From Datnioides undecimradiatus (taxonomy: Eukaryota > Chordata > Actinopteri > Lobotiformes > Datnioididae), in the NCBI GenBank assembly GCA_008933995.1, contig WARS01000031.1:6301979-6365978 (forward strand): a stretch of DNA of 64,000 nt. Direction: 5' to 3'. Positions within the stretch are counted from its first letter, which is position 1; the number at the start of each line of letters is the position of its first letter. Below are positions 40,701 to 53,500 of the stretch, one piece after another. The translations under genes and the position numbers were made by a program. Under the pieces are notes generated by a model. That model was not told the origin of the DNA. It worked only from the letters and a program-made list of their open reading frames with translations, and made no database searches.

Positions 40701-42840
40701 AACAATGAGGAGGAGCTGTTTTGGTTACATGTCTGAAATAGTGATGAATAATAGGAAGAAACTGAAGTTAAACATTGGCAGTATATCTATATCTTTAATA
40801 TCTATATATCAATATCTATATATATATTGCTGATATACTCATTGACACGCTGTATTATTTGTGAATTCAGAATTAAGTGCCTTTTGAATATGGGCATTTC
40901 AATTCATATAATTCATCTTTTGAATAATTAATTAATATTGGAGAATGGGATATTTATTTGTTATGATATATGGCTGAAATGTCCGTCTTTAGTCATCAGC
41001 TGGATATGCTGATCATATTTTCAGGTTTTAACTTTGTGCTCCAAGTCACAGCGTAGTGGGCTGCACAGTCAGATGTGCTATAAATATACTGTTAATACGC
41101 TTTACATGCTGTATTGTTAGTGTAGATTCACACTGCAGTTAATTAAAGGAGGAGGCCGCCTTGGTTTCTCTTTCTGCAGTCAGATTAAAGCTGACTGTGA
41201 TGCCTGCACTCATGGTCTGTTGGTGTAGAGAACTTTTTTAGGAAACTTTAGGAAACCAGATACAGTATGAACTACTGATGCTCTAGTGAACAGTAAAATG
41301 CAGATTCACTATGTCATATACATCATATTAACTATTGTGACAGGTTTGTCCAATAATTACAAACATTAATGGCCTATAGTTTGATAACAGAAATACATGT
41401 TGAGAACATCAAAAGTAAAATGAGCAATAACTCTGGAAAGCAGGTAGTTTATCAGGCTTTATACAAGGCCCCAGCAATGAATAAAAAAATCCATTTTGAC
41501 CCTTCTTTTTTTTTTTTTTAAACAAAATGCTTTACCTGGACCTGGATTTACCCTTTTAGACTGAAACATCAGCTTTGGCGACATCTAGTGTAGATGAACA
41601 CTCCATTGCTTTTACATTTTTTTGCTAAGGTTTAGATAAATGGCTCTAAGGAAATACTTAGAGATGATTAAGACAACTACCCAATAGGTAAATATGCGCA
41701 TATTCAGGCAAGCATCATCAGTTATAGCAAGGTTTGAGACTATAGAGGTGAACCTCCATCTGCCTTGCTGAAAAAGTCTCATGACAGCAGCTCCCATCTA
41801 ACTTTGTGAACTTTATGTAACATCACCTAAAGTCAACAAAAGTATCATTATTCTTCTCTAGCAATGTCTGCAGTTTTGAATTGTACAGCTCCTTTTGTTT
41901 TTGCTGAGGTGAGGTCATCAATTGCACATTATGCTAGACCCCAGGTTGACAACAAATGAATTTTAGTTATTAGTTGTTCACAGCGTCTCACTGTGGAGGC
42001 AGTGGATAGACTTGTTTGAAGCAACGTCCACATCTGTCACATCATGAAAAAAAAAAAACAATCTTGTGAAATAAAATATTGAACTTCAGGGAAAATGAGT
42101 AGAGGTGCTATTTCACACTGCTAATGCCATATTTTTTACTGTGTGAGTGTGACCAGTGTTTGGGCTACCGTCTGCTGATTTAATTATATATTTAACAAAA
42201 AAAAAAAAAGTATTTACACCTACTTAAACACTGAAATGATTGTGAAATTTTGTCCCATCTGTAATAGTTTCACACTCAAATCCACATAATTTGTATTACA
42301 CTGTCATTCTGTCTGACCGTAGGATACTTTCTCACTTTTACTTTCAATCCTCAGATTTGAAAATATATTACCTATATTGAATTTGATCATACTGTATTAG
42401 TATGGCATTACTATTTCATGTTTTCAGTTATCCCATACAGTTTCATTTGCAAGATGTGTAAATTATGTCATTAAATAAACATATCTATTTATGTATTTAT
42501 TGATGTATATCATTATATATAATCAACCATGAAAATGTTGACTGAGTGCATCATTAATACATACAACAATGAATGCTAACCATCTCATCATAATATAAAA
42601 CATATATTGAACCATTTCATATTTATTTTCCAACATTTTGTGATACAACAGCCCAATTTCATTTTGCTCTGAATTTGTCATCCAGAAATGACAAAGATAC
42701 CTTATTTCCCCCTGTTTGCAAATAAATTTCAAGACAGCCAAAGTCTTTAGTTTAAGCTCATTCTGAAAACTACGTCCACGTCATATCATCAGCTTTGGGA
42801 AAAGACTAGTTTTCCTGAGCACTGGCTCCGGCTTTGCTGC
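40701..42840. other. rab27a-vrk3 intergenic region
   Basis: 3' UTR of rab27a followed by AT-rich sequence. Homopolymer runs occur near 41507 (T), 42048 (A) and 42198 (A). No exon-like ORF was recognised on either strand. Confidence 0.5.
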
Positions 42841-42955
42841 AGTTGTCCTACAGACCTGCAGAGGGCAGCACCTCCCCGCACAGCTGAGTGTTTAATGGTG
42901 TAGAAGAAGAAGGAGCAGCAAACCCAGACAGCCTGAGCTGTGGAGGAGTGGAAAG
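42840..42955 (+). promoter_or_regulatory. vrk3: vrk3 promoter and non-coding first exon
   Basis: A CTCF-like motif (ACCTGCAGAGGGCAGCA, 42854-42870) is followed by TGTAGAAGAAGAAGGAGC, which probably marks the transcript start. The exon ends GTGGAAAG, then a GTATAAG donor after 42955. The coding exon's acceptor is TTTTGCAG, ending at 43635. Confidence 0.45.
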
Positions 42956-43636
42956 GTATAAGACACACTTTTGATTTGTTTTTAGCAACTTTCTAATTCA
43001 TAGCCAAGACGTATTTCACCCTGGCGCCAGTTTTATTGAAAGGCAAGACTCGAAACAGGACGATATTTCTGAATTAAAACCATCAGTTATTTTGTTTTAT
43101 AAGAAGTTCTGCTTCAACATAAAGTAGCAAGCTAGCTAACTTCAAGCTGTTTGATCGTTTTTTCGAAAAGTCACACACGTTGAAAAAAACTTAATGTAGA
43201 TAATAAAAAACACAACATTGAGCTCAAATATCTGTCTCTAAGTGTTGAGCTTTTAATCTTTTATTTGTCCTTTTTACTACAGCGCTAATGGTAGCTGACT
43301 AACGTCACCTTAACTAGCATTGGTGTATTGTGGTCTGTAGTTGCCATGGTAAACCAGAATTAGAACATTTATCTCCAATGGCAACGGACATCATCACCTG
43401 TCAGTGTATAGCGCGTCTCAGTGCATCTCATGTTCATTTAGTAAGTGTTCATAAGGGGTTTTCTTGGTTGTGAACAGTCCGTTCACATAATAAGACTAAG
43501 CATGCATGTAGACCAGGTTGTGTAGGATGATCGCTGTATTATGTGTATTTGTCTGGTCTGTTGGTTCACCCGCAAATTCAGGATGACTCCCAGAATACTC
43601 CTGCTGTGTAATAATGTCTGTGTTTACTTTTGCAGA

Positions 43637-46600
43637 ATGCCTTTCCAATTCTGTCCCCAGTGTGGGACAAAGTTGCAGTCTGGATTCAGATTTTGTCCAT
43701 CATGTGGTGAGAAGCTGCCTTGTACTGATGAAGAATCAGGACCTGTGAGCTTGACGGGATCTCTAAGTCTCTCACCACCCAAAAGCAATGAAATAGTTAG
43801 ACCGAGCCCTGTCACAAGCACAAATAATGAGCCAGTGAAAACTACAGGTTGGCATTGGCAATATTTTGTTTGGAGTAATAATATAATGCTTTATACTATA
43901 TACTGTGGTGTTATCCATCAATTTCAGGCTCAGTGTGGTCACAAACCTTAAGAAAAGTGTTTTCTCCCTCCACAGCCCATGCATGTATGATCTCAACTCC
44001 AATTACAACTCGTCCTGCACTGCGTAGGACACGTAACTCCCTTCGTTTGGACAAGGAAGTTAAATTCAGCGTAAAAGATGTTACTCCACATGTTGTGCCC
44101 TCCACTAATCCTATCAGAGATGACAGGATTGAAGGTAATTTAAATAACCAGGAAGCAGGGAACACTATTGGTGCAGCATGTCAGGATAAAACAATTTGAC
44201 AGCTTATGCCTTTGTTATTTGTATCAACAGATAATAATGTTGGGTTGGTTGTGACTCCTCCAAAGCAGCACACAGTCACTTTTAAACTTGATGCAGAGGT
44301 AGAGCCTGTAGAGTCTTCCTCTCCTCCTGCTGCGAAATCCCCTCGATCTGGTGAGCTAAAACACAGCACAGACATTCACTATAAAAATGTTTTTCTGATC
44401 TGTTATGATCTTTTCTTTTAACCCTACATCCATATTGATTGTGGCTGGATCCCTGTACAGTCAGGGGAAAGGCAAAACTTTCCAGCCCTGCTATGAAACA
44501 GACACCACAGAAAAAGAGGCTGATTGATAAAACAAGTAGGAAAGCAGAGGAGTCTACAGTAGACAGCTCTCCTGTGGCTGTCTCTTCCCCCGTTTCCTCA
44601 CCAATATCCATGTCTCCTTTGAAAGGTGAGCAAAAACACTCAGTATTACCGTTCAACATGAGTTGTGACCGTCTATTCACAAAGTAAATGGTTAAATTCA
44701 CACCTACAATCAGCTTGCCATTTAAAGGTGACAGAGGTCACAGGAAGATGGAGATGTTTTATTGCAGCGTGGTTATTTTTTCAGTCAACACATCTATTTG
44801 TTTTCTAACAGATTTTACTTTCTGACATTATAATCCCAGAGAGACAACCTGAAGATTGTGTTCTGTTGTGTTTTGTCTTCTCATGCTTCATACAACAGAA
44901 TTGATTTGTCTTGTTTTACATGTTTAGCTACAGCTAAAAGCAAAGCCAAGAAGGTAAGGCATGCCCCTGCTGTAGAGCCACTGCAGGCAGGTGAGGAGGT
45001 GACAGACACGACTGGCAAGAAGTGGAAGCTGCTGAAACTGATCAGTCAGAGCACAACAGAGCTCATCTATGAAGGTGAGAATTAGTGCATGCCATAAGGG
45101 CAAATATGACTAATTGAAAGTAAAATAAATGCAGAACATAAGGGTCTATCATTCTTGGAGTCACATGGTATCTAAGTGACCCAGCCAACAAATCTCCTGT
45201 TAAATACCTAAAGCAGATAGAACAACAACAACAACAAATCTTCTACATCTAATCTTTCCACATTGAAAACAAAAAACAAACACACCAAAATAGAAATATA
45301 GACTTAGTCATTTGTGTTCAAAGGTCTCTTGGATCCACAAAATCTGCTTTAGTGCAGTTATTTTTTATTAACATATATTGTACCAGCATTACATGTTCAC
45401 ATTGTCGACAACAGGATGTTACAAACAAAAACTACACATTAACGGCGGAAAAGGGACGTATTTTAATACCTGATATTGTTATTGTCCTTTGCAGTTTTAC
45501 AAGCAGTCTCACGATCCAGTTCTGAAGAATCAAATCACATCCTCAAACTGGTAAGAGCTGCCTCCACACTTAATATTTCAGGTTTTCTAAGCCTTCCATC
45601 CAAGAGGTATCGAATCATTATAACACCACGTCACAGTGGTGCCATGACTAAAGAAATAATTGCTTCACTCGTGTATCCAATGACAAATTGATTATTTTTA
45701 ATTTTTTCTTTATTTGACGTAACCAGTATTCCTTCACATTCCCTGAATGGGATGATAATGTTTACCTCACTTGTCTTCCCATTAGGCAGCTAAAGATGGC
45801 AAAATTTTCAATGAGCAGAACTTCCTGCAGAGAGCTGCTAAACCTGCATCTGGTGAGCATTTCTTATGTTTCCTTTCATGTTTAGATCGTTCAAACAGAT
45901 CTTTTAACTCCAATGTCACAGAGATATTCTGCCCCTCATGGACGGAGGGCTGCACTTATACCTGTTCTGATAATAACTACAAGAGAAGTAAACCAGAATC
46001 TCAAATGGCAGCAGGATAGAGAGTAAGGGGGTGTTGACAGGGGCTTAGTTTGTCATCTCATTTCACAATATCACTTACAAGTATCTGACTTAAAATTTCA
46101 TAATCCAGCGGGAGGAAAGCAGAAGTGGGCAGGACTTATTCTGCAGCAGCATCCTCATGACAGCTTTAAGCCTCTTTTAGCTGTAATTTTGTCAACAGTG
46201 TAACCTCACACATTTATGTTTCACATATTATAGCCCTGTTGTTAAACCTATCCTCCCTCTCTCTCTAGTGGACAAGTGGATCAAACAAAACAAGATGGAT
46301 TTTATGGGGATTCCTTCGTGTGTTGGCTTTGGTCTTCATGCAGATTCTTACAGGTGTGAAGAACATCTGTCTTTGAGTATATTTACACATAGATATGCAA
46401 TGATCTAACTTAGGGCTCTGCTGGATGTTTTTTTATAGGTTTTTGATTTTCCCCGACATGGGTCAGTCTCTTCAGTCTCTCATAGAGCAGGAAGATGAGC
46501 CTCTGCCAGAGAGAGCTGTTCTTCAGCTCGCTTGTAGAATAGTGAGTGTAAACACGCAGGATTGTTTTTCAAAATATACACACATACAGTGGTAGAAAAA

Positions 46601-47815
46601 AACTCTCCTTCCTTAAATAAACATTAATATTTTTTTCTCCTCTCTCACAGCTGGATGTGCTGCAGTATATCCATTCAAATGAGTATGTTCACGCTAATAT
46701 TAATGCAGAAAACATTTACATCAAACCGGGACAGAAATCACAGGTGAGAAATATTCTGAAGTACAAACTGGAATCAGTCAATGAGAGATGAACATCGTAG
46801 GCCGACCACCTACTGTGTGTATGTCTTTAGGTGTACCTGGTAGGATACTACCATGCGTTCAGGTACTGTCCTGGTGGTCAACATGTAGAGTACCGTGAAG
46901 GCAGCAGAACAGCACATGAGGGCACCATGGAGTTTATCAGCCTGGATGCACATAACGGAGCAGGTGAGTCACTCATTCCTTGTTCCACTAACGTCAGCAA
47001 ATCATTTCACTCCACAAGCTACAGTAAACCAAACGCTTCCACATTTATTTTCTTCCATCCATGAGGGACACCTGCCCTCATCCCACAGCCCATCTGTCTG
47101 TGGAGCCATCAGGCCCAGACAAGCTACATGTAATCTCATGTAATTTCTTCTTGTGAGGCTGATTGTTAGATCCTTTAGTGTAAAATCTTCTTTCCGCATT
47201 TGACCTGTTTGACTATGAAACCCCCTCCCCTGAAAACAGAGTTATATGTAGGCCTGAGGTTGGTTTTGTGGTGCTGTTGCATTTGGGCAAGTGACTAGGT
47301 GACTGCTGTCTGTTTGTGTGTGCGTTGTCCTTTCAGCACCGTCTCGACGCAGTGACCTGCAGTCTCTGAGTTACTGCATGCTGCGCTGGCACACAGGGAG
47401 GCTGCCGTGGACTGACCTCACAGACGCCACCCAGGTGGCCATGCAGAAACAGAGGTGAGAGAGCGTTTATCATCAAATTATCAATATTATACAGAGAAAA
47501 TGTGAACGACTCAAAAATTCTCATTGCAGGTACATGGAGGATGTTCCTACTCTGTTGAGTCACTGCTTTGGGAAAAAGAGAGTTTCCAGTGAGTTACAGT
47601 GTTTCTGATAGGACATAAAATGCATGTGCTGATACGCACTGTGCTGATATGCTTGTGTGTGTGTGTCTCATTGTGTAGGTGCATTTAAAACATACCTGAC
47701 CACAGTGATGAGTCTGCAGTACTCTGAGCAGCCGGACTACTCAGCACTCAAGGTCGGACTCAGTGCTGCTCTACTGCAGTTGGGGGGGTCACTGGAGCAG
47801 CCAATCAGTTTTTAG
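43637..47815 (+). CDS. vrk3: VRK serine/threonine pseudokinase 3
   Basis: The fourteen exons are 43637-43847, 43976-44134, 44231-44350, 44461-44625, 44928-45074, 45495-45550, 45786-45852, 46269-46353, 46439-46541, 46651-46743, 46831-46963, 47337-47454, 47530-47588 and 47679-47815. All phases agree (1653 bp, 550 residues; human 474). The N-terminus MPFQFCPQCG with a second CPSCG is a small zinc-ribbon (Cys 6, 9, 20, 23). A Ser/Pro-rich linker of about 200 residues follows, then the VRK-type kinase fold from about residue 235. The fold is catalytically dead by sequence: the HRD loop reads HAN (385-387) and the DFG position reads GYY (407-409), as in other VRK3 proteins. VRK3 is a nuclear scaffold that, in mammals, binds the phosphatase DUSP3 and restrains ERK. 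The longer linker explains the extra length. Confidence 0.93.
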
Positions 47816-48852
47816 GTGAGGACAGAAGCAGGTATGCACTCATCCCCCTGGGTATGTCTGCTCAGCAGGAGGTGCTGGTTTGAAATCAAAATGTTTAAAT
47901 ATATTGGGGTTGGGGTTTTTTTTTCAGAAAACTTTACAGAACATTTCTTTTTCCCTTTTTCTTTCACTATGAATAAGAGATTCAGTTCCACAGTGTTCAT
48001 ACATAAAGCTTTGGGCTTTGACACACTCTGCTCTGTTTTCTATTTACATTTCTGAGCTGTATTTTTTTCCAAAATAATTCAGTGGAAAAATTCAAATTGT
48101 TTATGTCCAGAAAATTGTTGGCCTGCAGCTAATAGTTTAAATTTTGCTTTTCTTCTCAATGAAGAGACAGAAATGTTAGACAAGCTTAGTGACGACTGAA
48201 AAACAACCTTATTCTTCAGTACAACACATACACACTAATGAACTTATGAAACAGGTCATCAGGGTTTCCAAATAATTTTATGTACGTCGCTGTATTATTA
48301 ATACACCTAGAATTTAAAATCAAATGACTTAAGCTCATTATTATTAATAATATAAACAGACATGTCCCTCACACAGAGTTCAAGTCACACCATTGCTAAT
48401 AGAAATGTGAAACCTAAACATCAAACTGCGTTTACACATTGTGTTAATCATTTACTTTTAAGTTCTGCGTGATAATAATTTGAAAATATGTTTGCTGTGT
48501 TTTTAATTTCAGAGAAATGAAACAAAAAGTAAACAGTTTCAGGAGGATGGACTGTTTTTTAAGCGTGTTTAATCTGTGACGTTTTATTGCACTGAGTGTT
48601 GAGTTTGTGTAAATGACGCTGCCACATGTCACATCAGGTTAATGGGTTTTGATTGAGATCGTTGTTCTAGTCATTCATATTGTTGTTGTGGTTTCTGAGA
48701 AATTGCACCGTGTGGGTTTCATTTTAAGTACAGAGTGATAGAGAGGGGGGCAAGTTTTGACCCAGTCTTTGGTGATTTTGACACGTTATTTGACACTTTG
48801 TCTGCCTTTGGGTATTTTAAACTGGGAACTTGATAACACTGTTTATTATTGT

Positions 48853-48858
48853 AATAAA
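48853..48858 (+). promoter_or_regulatory. vrk3: vrk3 polyadenylation signal
   Basis: AATAAA in GTAATAAAGTC, about 1.04 kb after the vrk3 stop, followed by T-rich sequence. The intervening 47816-48852 is 3' UTR without other features. Confidence 0.5.
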
Positions 48859-49104
48859 GTCTTTTTAATGAATGTAGCTACTTTTTTAAAATTGTTTTAT
48901 CTCTTTGGCACAAACTCAACTGATAACTGTTGAATATTTCCTTGGGATGAGCCAACACAGAGAAGTGGATTTACACAACTCAACCTTTGTTTCAGTACAT
49001 GTACACACAGATAACCATCCTGAATAAAATGGTGACATTTCTTATGAAAAGTGCCTTCATGGTCATTGACTTTCAGTTATAAGTCTGAAAACCACAGAGA
49101 CACA

Positions 49105-49110
49105 TTTATT
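49105..49110 (-). promoter_or_regulatory. Candidate ripor1-like polyadenylation signal
   Basis: TTTATT on the plus strand is AATAAA on the minus strand. It is the first canonical hexamer downstream of the minus-strand stop at 50564, giving a 3' UTR of about 1.45 kb that stops short of the vrk3 3' end. Confidence 0.4.
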
Positions 49111-50563
49111 AATTTATGTTTGTAATAAATTCATCTTCAGTGTTTAAAAAATAAATAATTCTTCAGGAAACATTTTTGCTGTTTTGATGTTTACAGTTTT
49201 GAGCTTAAACCTGCAGCCTCATTCAACACAACACACATGTTCATTTTAAAGAAACCTTTATAAAGTTTAAACATTTCTGAACATAAACATTTTAACATTT
49301 CAAGACATATACAATTCTTTATATGAAACAGTAAATATCTCTTATTGTGCACACTCTTAAAGTAATTCAGAAAATAAACACTGTTATCTTTTGCCTGATC
49401 TCTCCTGGTTGTGGCATTTAAAACCATACATCTCTGTCACTTGAGGCACTTTCTGAATGACGAGGCTTTTGGAGAACAACATAAAGCATGATGCTGACAG
49501 ACTATAGCGCCCCTGTGGGGCAGCTTTTGTACACAGCCACACAGACCCAATTGGCCTCCCTGCGCAGGAGCCTAGCTTACACAATTAAACTGATCAGTTG
49601 AGCTTTTTATACAGACATGCTGGCAGTGTGAGGCAGCTACACAAGCAGGTTTAAATATAGTGTTACACTGCAGATTGTTTCAATGTTTGTAAAAACTGGA
49701 CCAAGATGAGTTTCACTCCTATCCTTCAAGTATTTATATTCATTCCTAACATTACTCCTGCTCCTGGTTTTGCTTTGAAGGTTGAATGTAACTTCTGCAC
49801 TCCATGTTTACATCTGAATATTCTCATGAACTGTTTCTGATGCCTTAAATAAGAAGATCCTGTTGGTTTTCAGGGCGCATTCCTGGTTTGGAAATGACTT
49901 CATGTCCACAGCACGGCGATACAAATCTTCAGACAAACATCACATGCTCATGAAGTCTTTTCCCCTCCCACCAACAGTGAGAGAGCTCTGGGCTGTACAC
50001 CGATTTAACACTGACAATCATAACTTTGATAGTTTTTCATACTCACAAATACTGATACTGTTTTTATAATCTTGCAATGAAACTTAGTGAATGATTGTAT
50101 GCCTCTCTGGTTAAAGAAATTATCAACTTGAACTTGATAAAACCTTTTTAAAATGATTAGATTACTTTATAAATGCACTGTAATAAAGCCAAGAACAAGG
50201 CCGCTTTCAGCTGTTCCTGAAATGTTTTTACGTTTTGGACACTGAATTTCACATGACAGGAGCAGTTTGTGAAAATGTAAACTCAGTGGGATCCCACTTA
50301 AACCCAGACAATGTAATGAAGTGTGTGTTGAAAGACTGAGGACTTTTGGGGGGTAGTTTTTTTGAGGGGGGTGGGCTTTCAGTCATGAGGTTTATCGTTC
50401 TTGGTCAGAACAAGGCAAATATGTGCACAAACTCGGCCATAGTGGAAGAGCTTGTTTGTCTGAGCAGTAAGTGGAACATCCTCAAGGCCTCCAATCCGGC
50501 AGAGTCAGAGGGATATGGTGATCGGCGCGGGAGAAATGGTTTAGCTATGGTTCCGCTGTCTGG

Positions 50564-53500
50564 TTAAAAGACAGTAGTGGCCAAATGGCTGGGAGTAGAG
50601 GGACGCTCCTCCTGACCATGTGATGTGTCCTCTCCTGAAAGATTAAAAACAGGGAAAATTAACCAACTTCTCACATCTGCAGTTCAATTGTCACATGAAC
50701 AATAATGGCCTCTGTTTACTGACAAACTGTCTCTCACCATCTTGTCTGTCTCCCTTTTCCTTGCTGTGCTCCTCCAGATCCTCGGGCATCTCAATCTGAC
50801 ATAAATCCTGCGCGTCCCCCATGCTCGACTCCTTTTTAAAAATAATGTTTTTCAAATTTTACTTGGTTAACATGAAAATAAACATCTCTCTTAAGATGCT
50901 ATAAAGACAGATTCTTTTATTACTTGTGACTCAGAAAAACGATCTTCATCTGAGTTCCTGAAACCCTCTGGGGCCTCCATAAGGATCTCTAGGCCGTCTG
51001 CCTCCTCGTCATCGCTGCAGCGAAAACAAAAAAAGACAGATGTGACACGTTTTCACTGAGATCACAGTTATGTCCTGTATGTCCTTGTCCCTAATAAATA
51101 CCTGAATTAAGAGAAATTGGTCAGTTAGGTTTGAGGAGTTTAAAAGACAAGTTTTCTGTCTACAAGCAGGTGAATCTGTAAGACGTCATTTTAAAGTTTT
51201 ACTTGTTAATGAATAACTGCAAATACTTGAACACCAGAGAGTAGTTCATGTGGGTTATGTCAGGTGTGTGACTGCAGTGCCAAACAGTGAATAACAGTGA
51301 ATAATGTAAGGAAATAGGAATAATCAGAATAACAAGGTTTTCCTTCTCACAGTTTCACAGTGTGTGAATAAAGCATATTTACAACAAGGAGGGAAATTAA
51401 ACTAATTTTATTAAATTTTAAGTATTAATTGTTTATATGAAATGACTTATACGTTCGTCCAGGTTCTGACCCAAACATTACACTGACCTTCCTCCAGAAT
51501 AAAAGTTCTTTTCATCCTTTTCTTCTTCCACCTCTTTCACCTCCTCCATCTTGTTTTGGTTCTCTTCATGTTGTCCATCATCCCCATCCTTTTCTCCTTC
51601 CTCCCCCTGCTGCTCCTCCTGCTCATCTTCATTTTCCTCCTCATCTTCATCGAGGTCAGAGCAGTTAAGAAAGTCAAAACTTTCAAGGGCTGTCTCGACT
51701 TCCTGAGTGAAACTAGAAGAAGTAGGAAAAGGGACCTGAGGAAGAAACAAATGCAGGTGTTAAAGTAAAACAATCAACACATTACACTTAAAAACACAAA
51801 AGTGAGGAGCAGGAGAAGGAGCTTACCGTCGGAGCATCTTCTGGTTGTTTTGGCTCCTGGATGGACTGTTGTGTCTCTTCCTCCTGGTGTTTCTCGCCTG
51901 CTTTAGTGGTGTTGTCCTCTGCTCCTCCTTCAGTCTGTCCAGCCTGTCCTGACGAGTCCTCAGGTGCTTCATCCTTTATGTCCTCTGCTGAAACACACAC
52001 CTGTGCGACGCTGCTCTCAGACAAATCCTGCCTTTCCATCAGTGACACAGGAGGTGCAGAGGAAACATCAGAGCATGAGCAGCCCAGGTCTGCTGAGGTC
52101 TCAGAGAGGTCAGCTGATTGGACAGACGCCCTATCAGTCACACTACAGTCTGGGTTACTCTCGCCCATGTGACTATGAGAGCATGAACTCTGCAGATGGC
52201 CGTTGGGCACTGCATCTGCCTGTGAGAAAACCTCGCCGGCCTCTGTCTCGTCCTCTTCTTGATTGGAGGAGAGTGACGGCGTGGACGCGCTGGACTTGTG
52301 CGGTGTGAACGACAGTTGAGTGGTGAGAGTGGCTTGCAGCATGTTGGAGGCCGTCAGCCTCTGAGCATGGTGAGCCAAGGCTGGACTAGAGGAGTCATCG
52401 GAAGATTCAGAGGAGTTGGACCACACTGTCCCATTCTCCATTTCTCCCTGTCGCTTCAGCAGAGACTAGAAGGGAAACAAGGCACAGAGAGGCAACAGAT
52501 GAGGGACTAAATCAGCAGGACATTAATTAAACATCATACAAAAATCATATATATGATAAAAATAACGGCTGAATCACTTAAACTGTGCTCAAACTGCGTG
52601 TCACAGAGGCAACCAAGGCTAAAAATATGGAGCCAAAATTAAATTAATTTGTTTCATGAGGCACTAAAAAAAACCCCAAAAGTGTTTTGATGCTAGCTAA
52701 GCATTACATTTTCACGTTGGTAAAATTTATTCAAACAGCAGAATGAACAGTAATGTGCAGTGGACAGATTTTTGGCAGGTAAGAAGATGCGAGGCTTCTC
52801 AAGTCTATCATGTTTTGCGGTTTACTGTGTCTCTTAAAGACTGCAACTTTCACCACAGTAATGTGTTATTTCAATGCTGTAACTTTAATTTAGATTTAGA
52901 TTTAGACTTTTGGTGCTTGCTTCCTTATAACATTATAAATGGTTGGAAAAAAGGGATATGAAACTTCCGTTTCAAAAGTGGGGGGGTGACAGAAAAAGTT
53001 TGAGAACCACTGGATTAATCATTCTGGTCAGTTCAGTAGCAGAAACCTACAGCAAACAGGGCTCTATAAACGCACAGACTGAGTTGGTTTTTTTGCATCA
53101 TGACATAAACTAAATATAGTAACAGACAACAGTATGTAGGCAATTAATATTTCATGTTGAGCTCTGCTAAGTTGTGATTAGACATCATTTCTAGCCATTT
53201 ACTCACTAAAGAATTATTAACTTTTATCACTGTACCAAATTTGCATATACTCAATACTATCTGCCTTCAATGATTCTGAATAAAAGCAATGTAAATTAAT
53301 AATATGTACTATTGTTATTCAGTTTAGATTCAAATTAAACACGATCCTACTTTTCTGTTATAATCCTGGGTTTGACTGGAAACAATTCATTCACTTTAGA
53401 AAACACTTGTGGACTTACTGTCTTATATTGACTATGTTTGTTTGACAAATTAGTATTATTATTTCTTACTTCTATGATTTTTAACCACTATTAACTAAAC

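Noticed and set aside
51861..52308. Plus-strand ORFs opposite the Ser-rich ripor1-like exon
   Set aside because: Antisense shadows; the minus frame is supported by splice phase on both sides and by [11 protein letters not shown].
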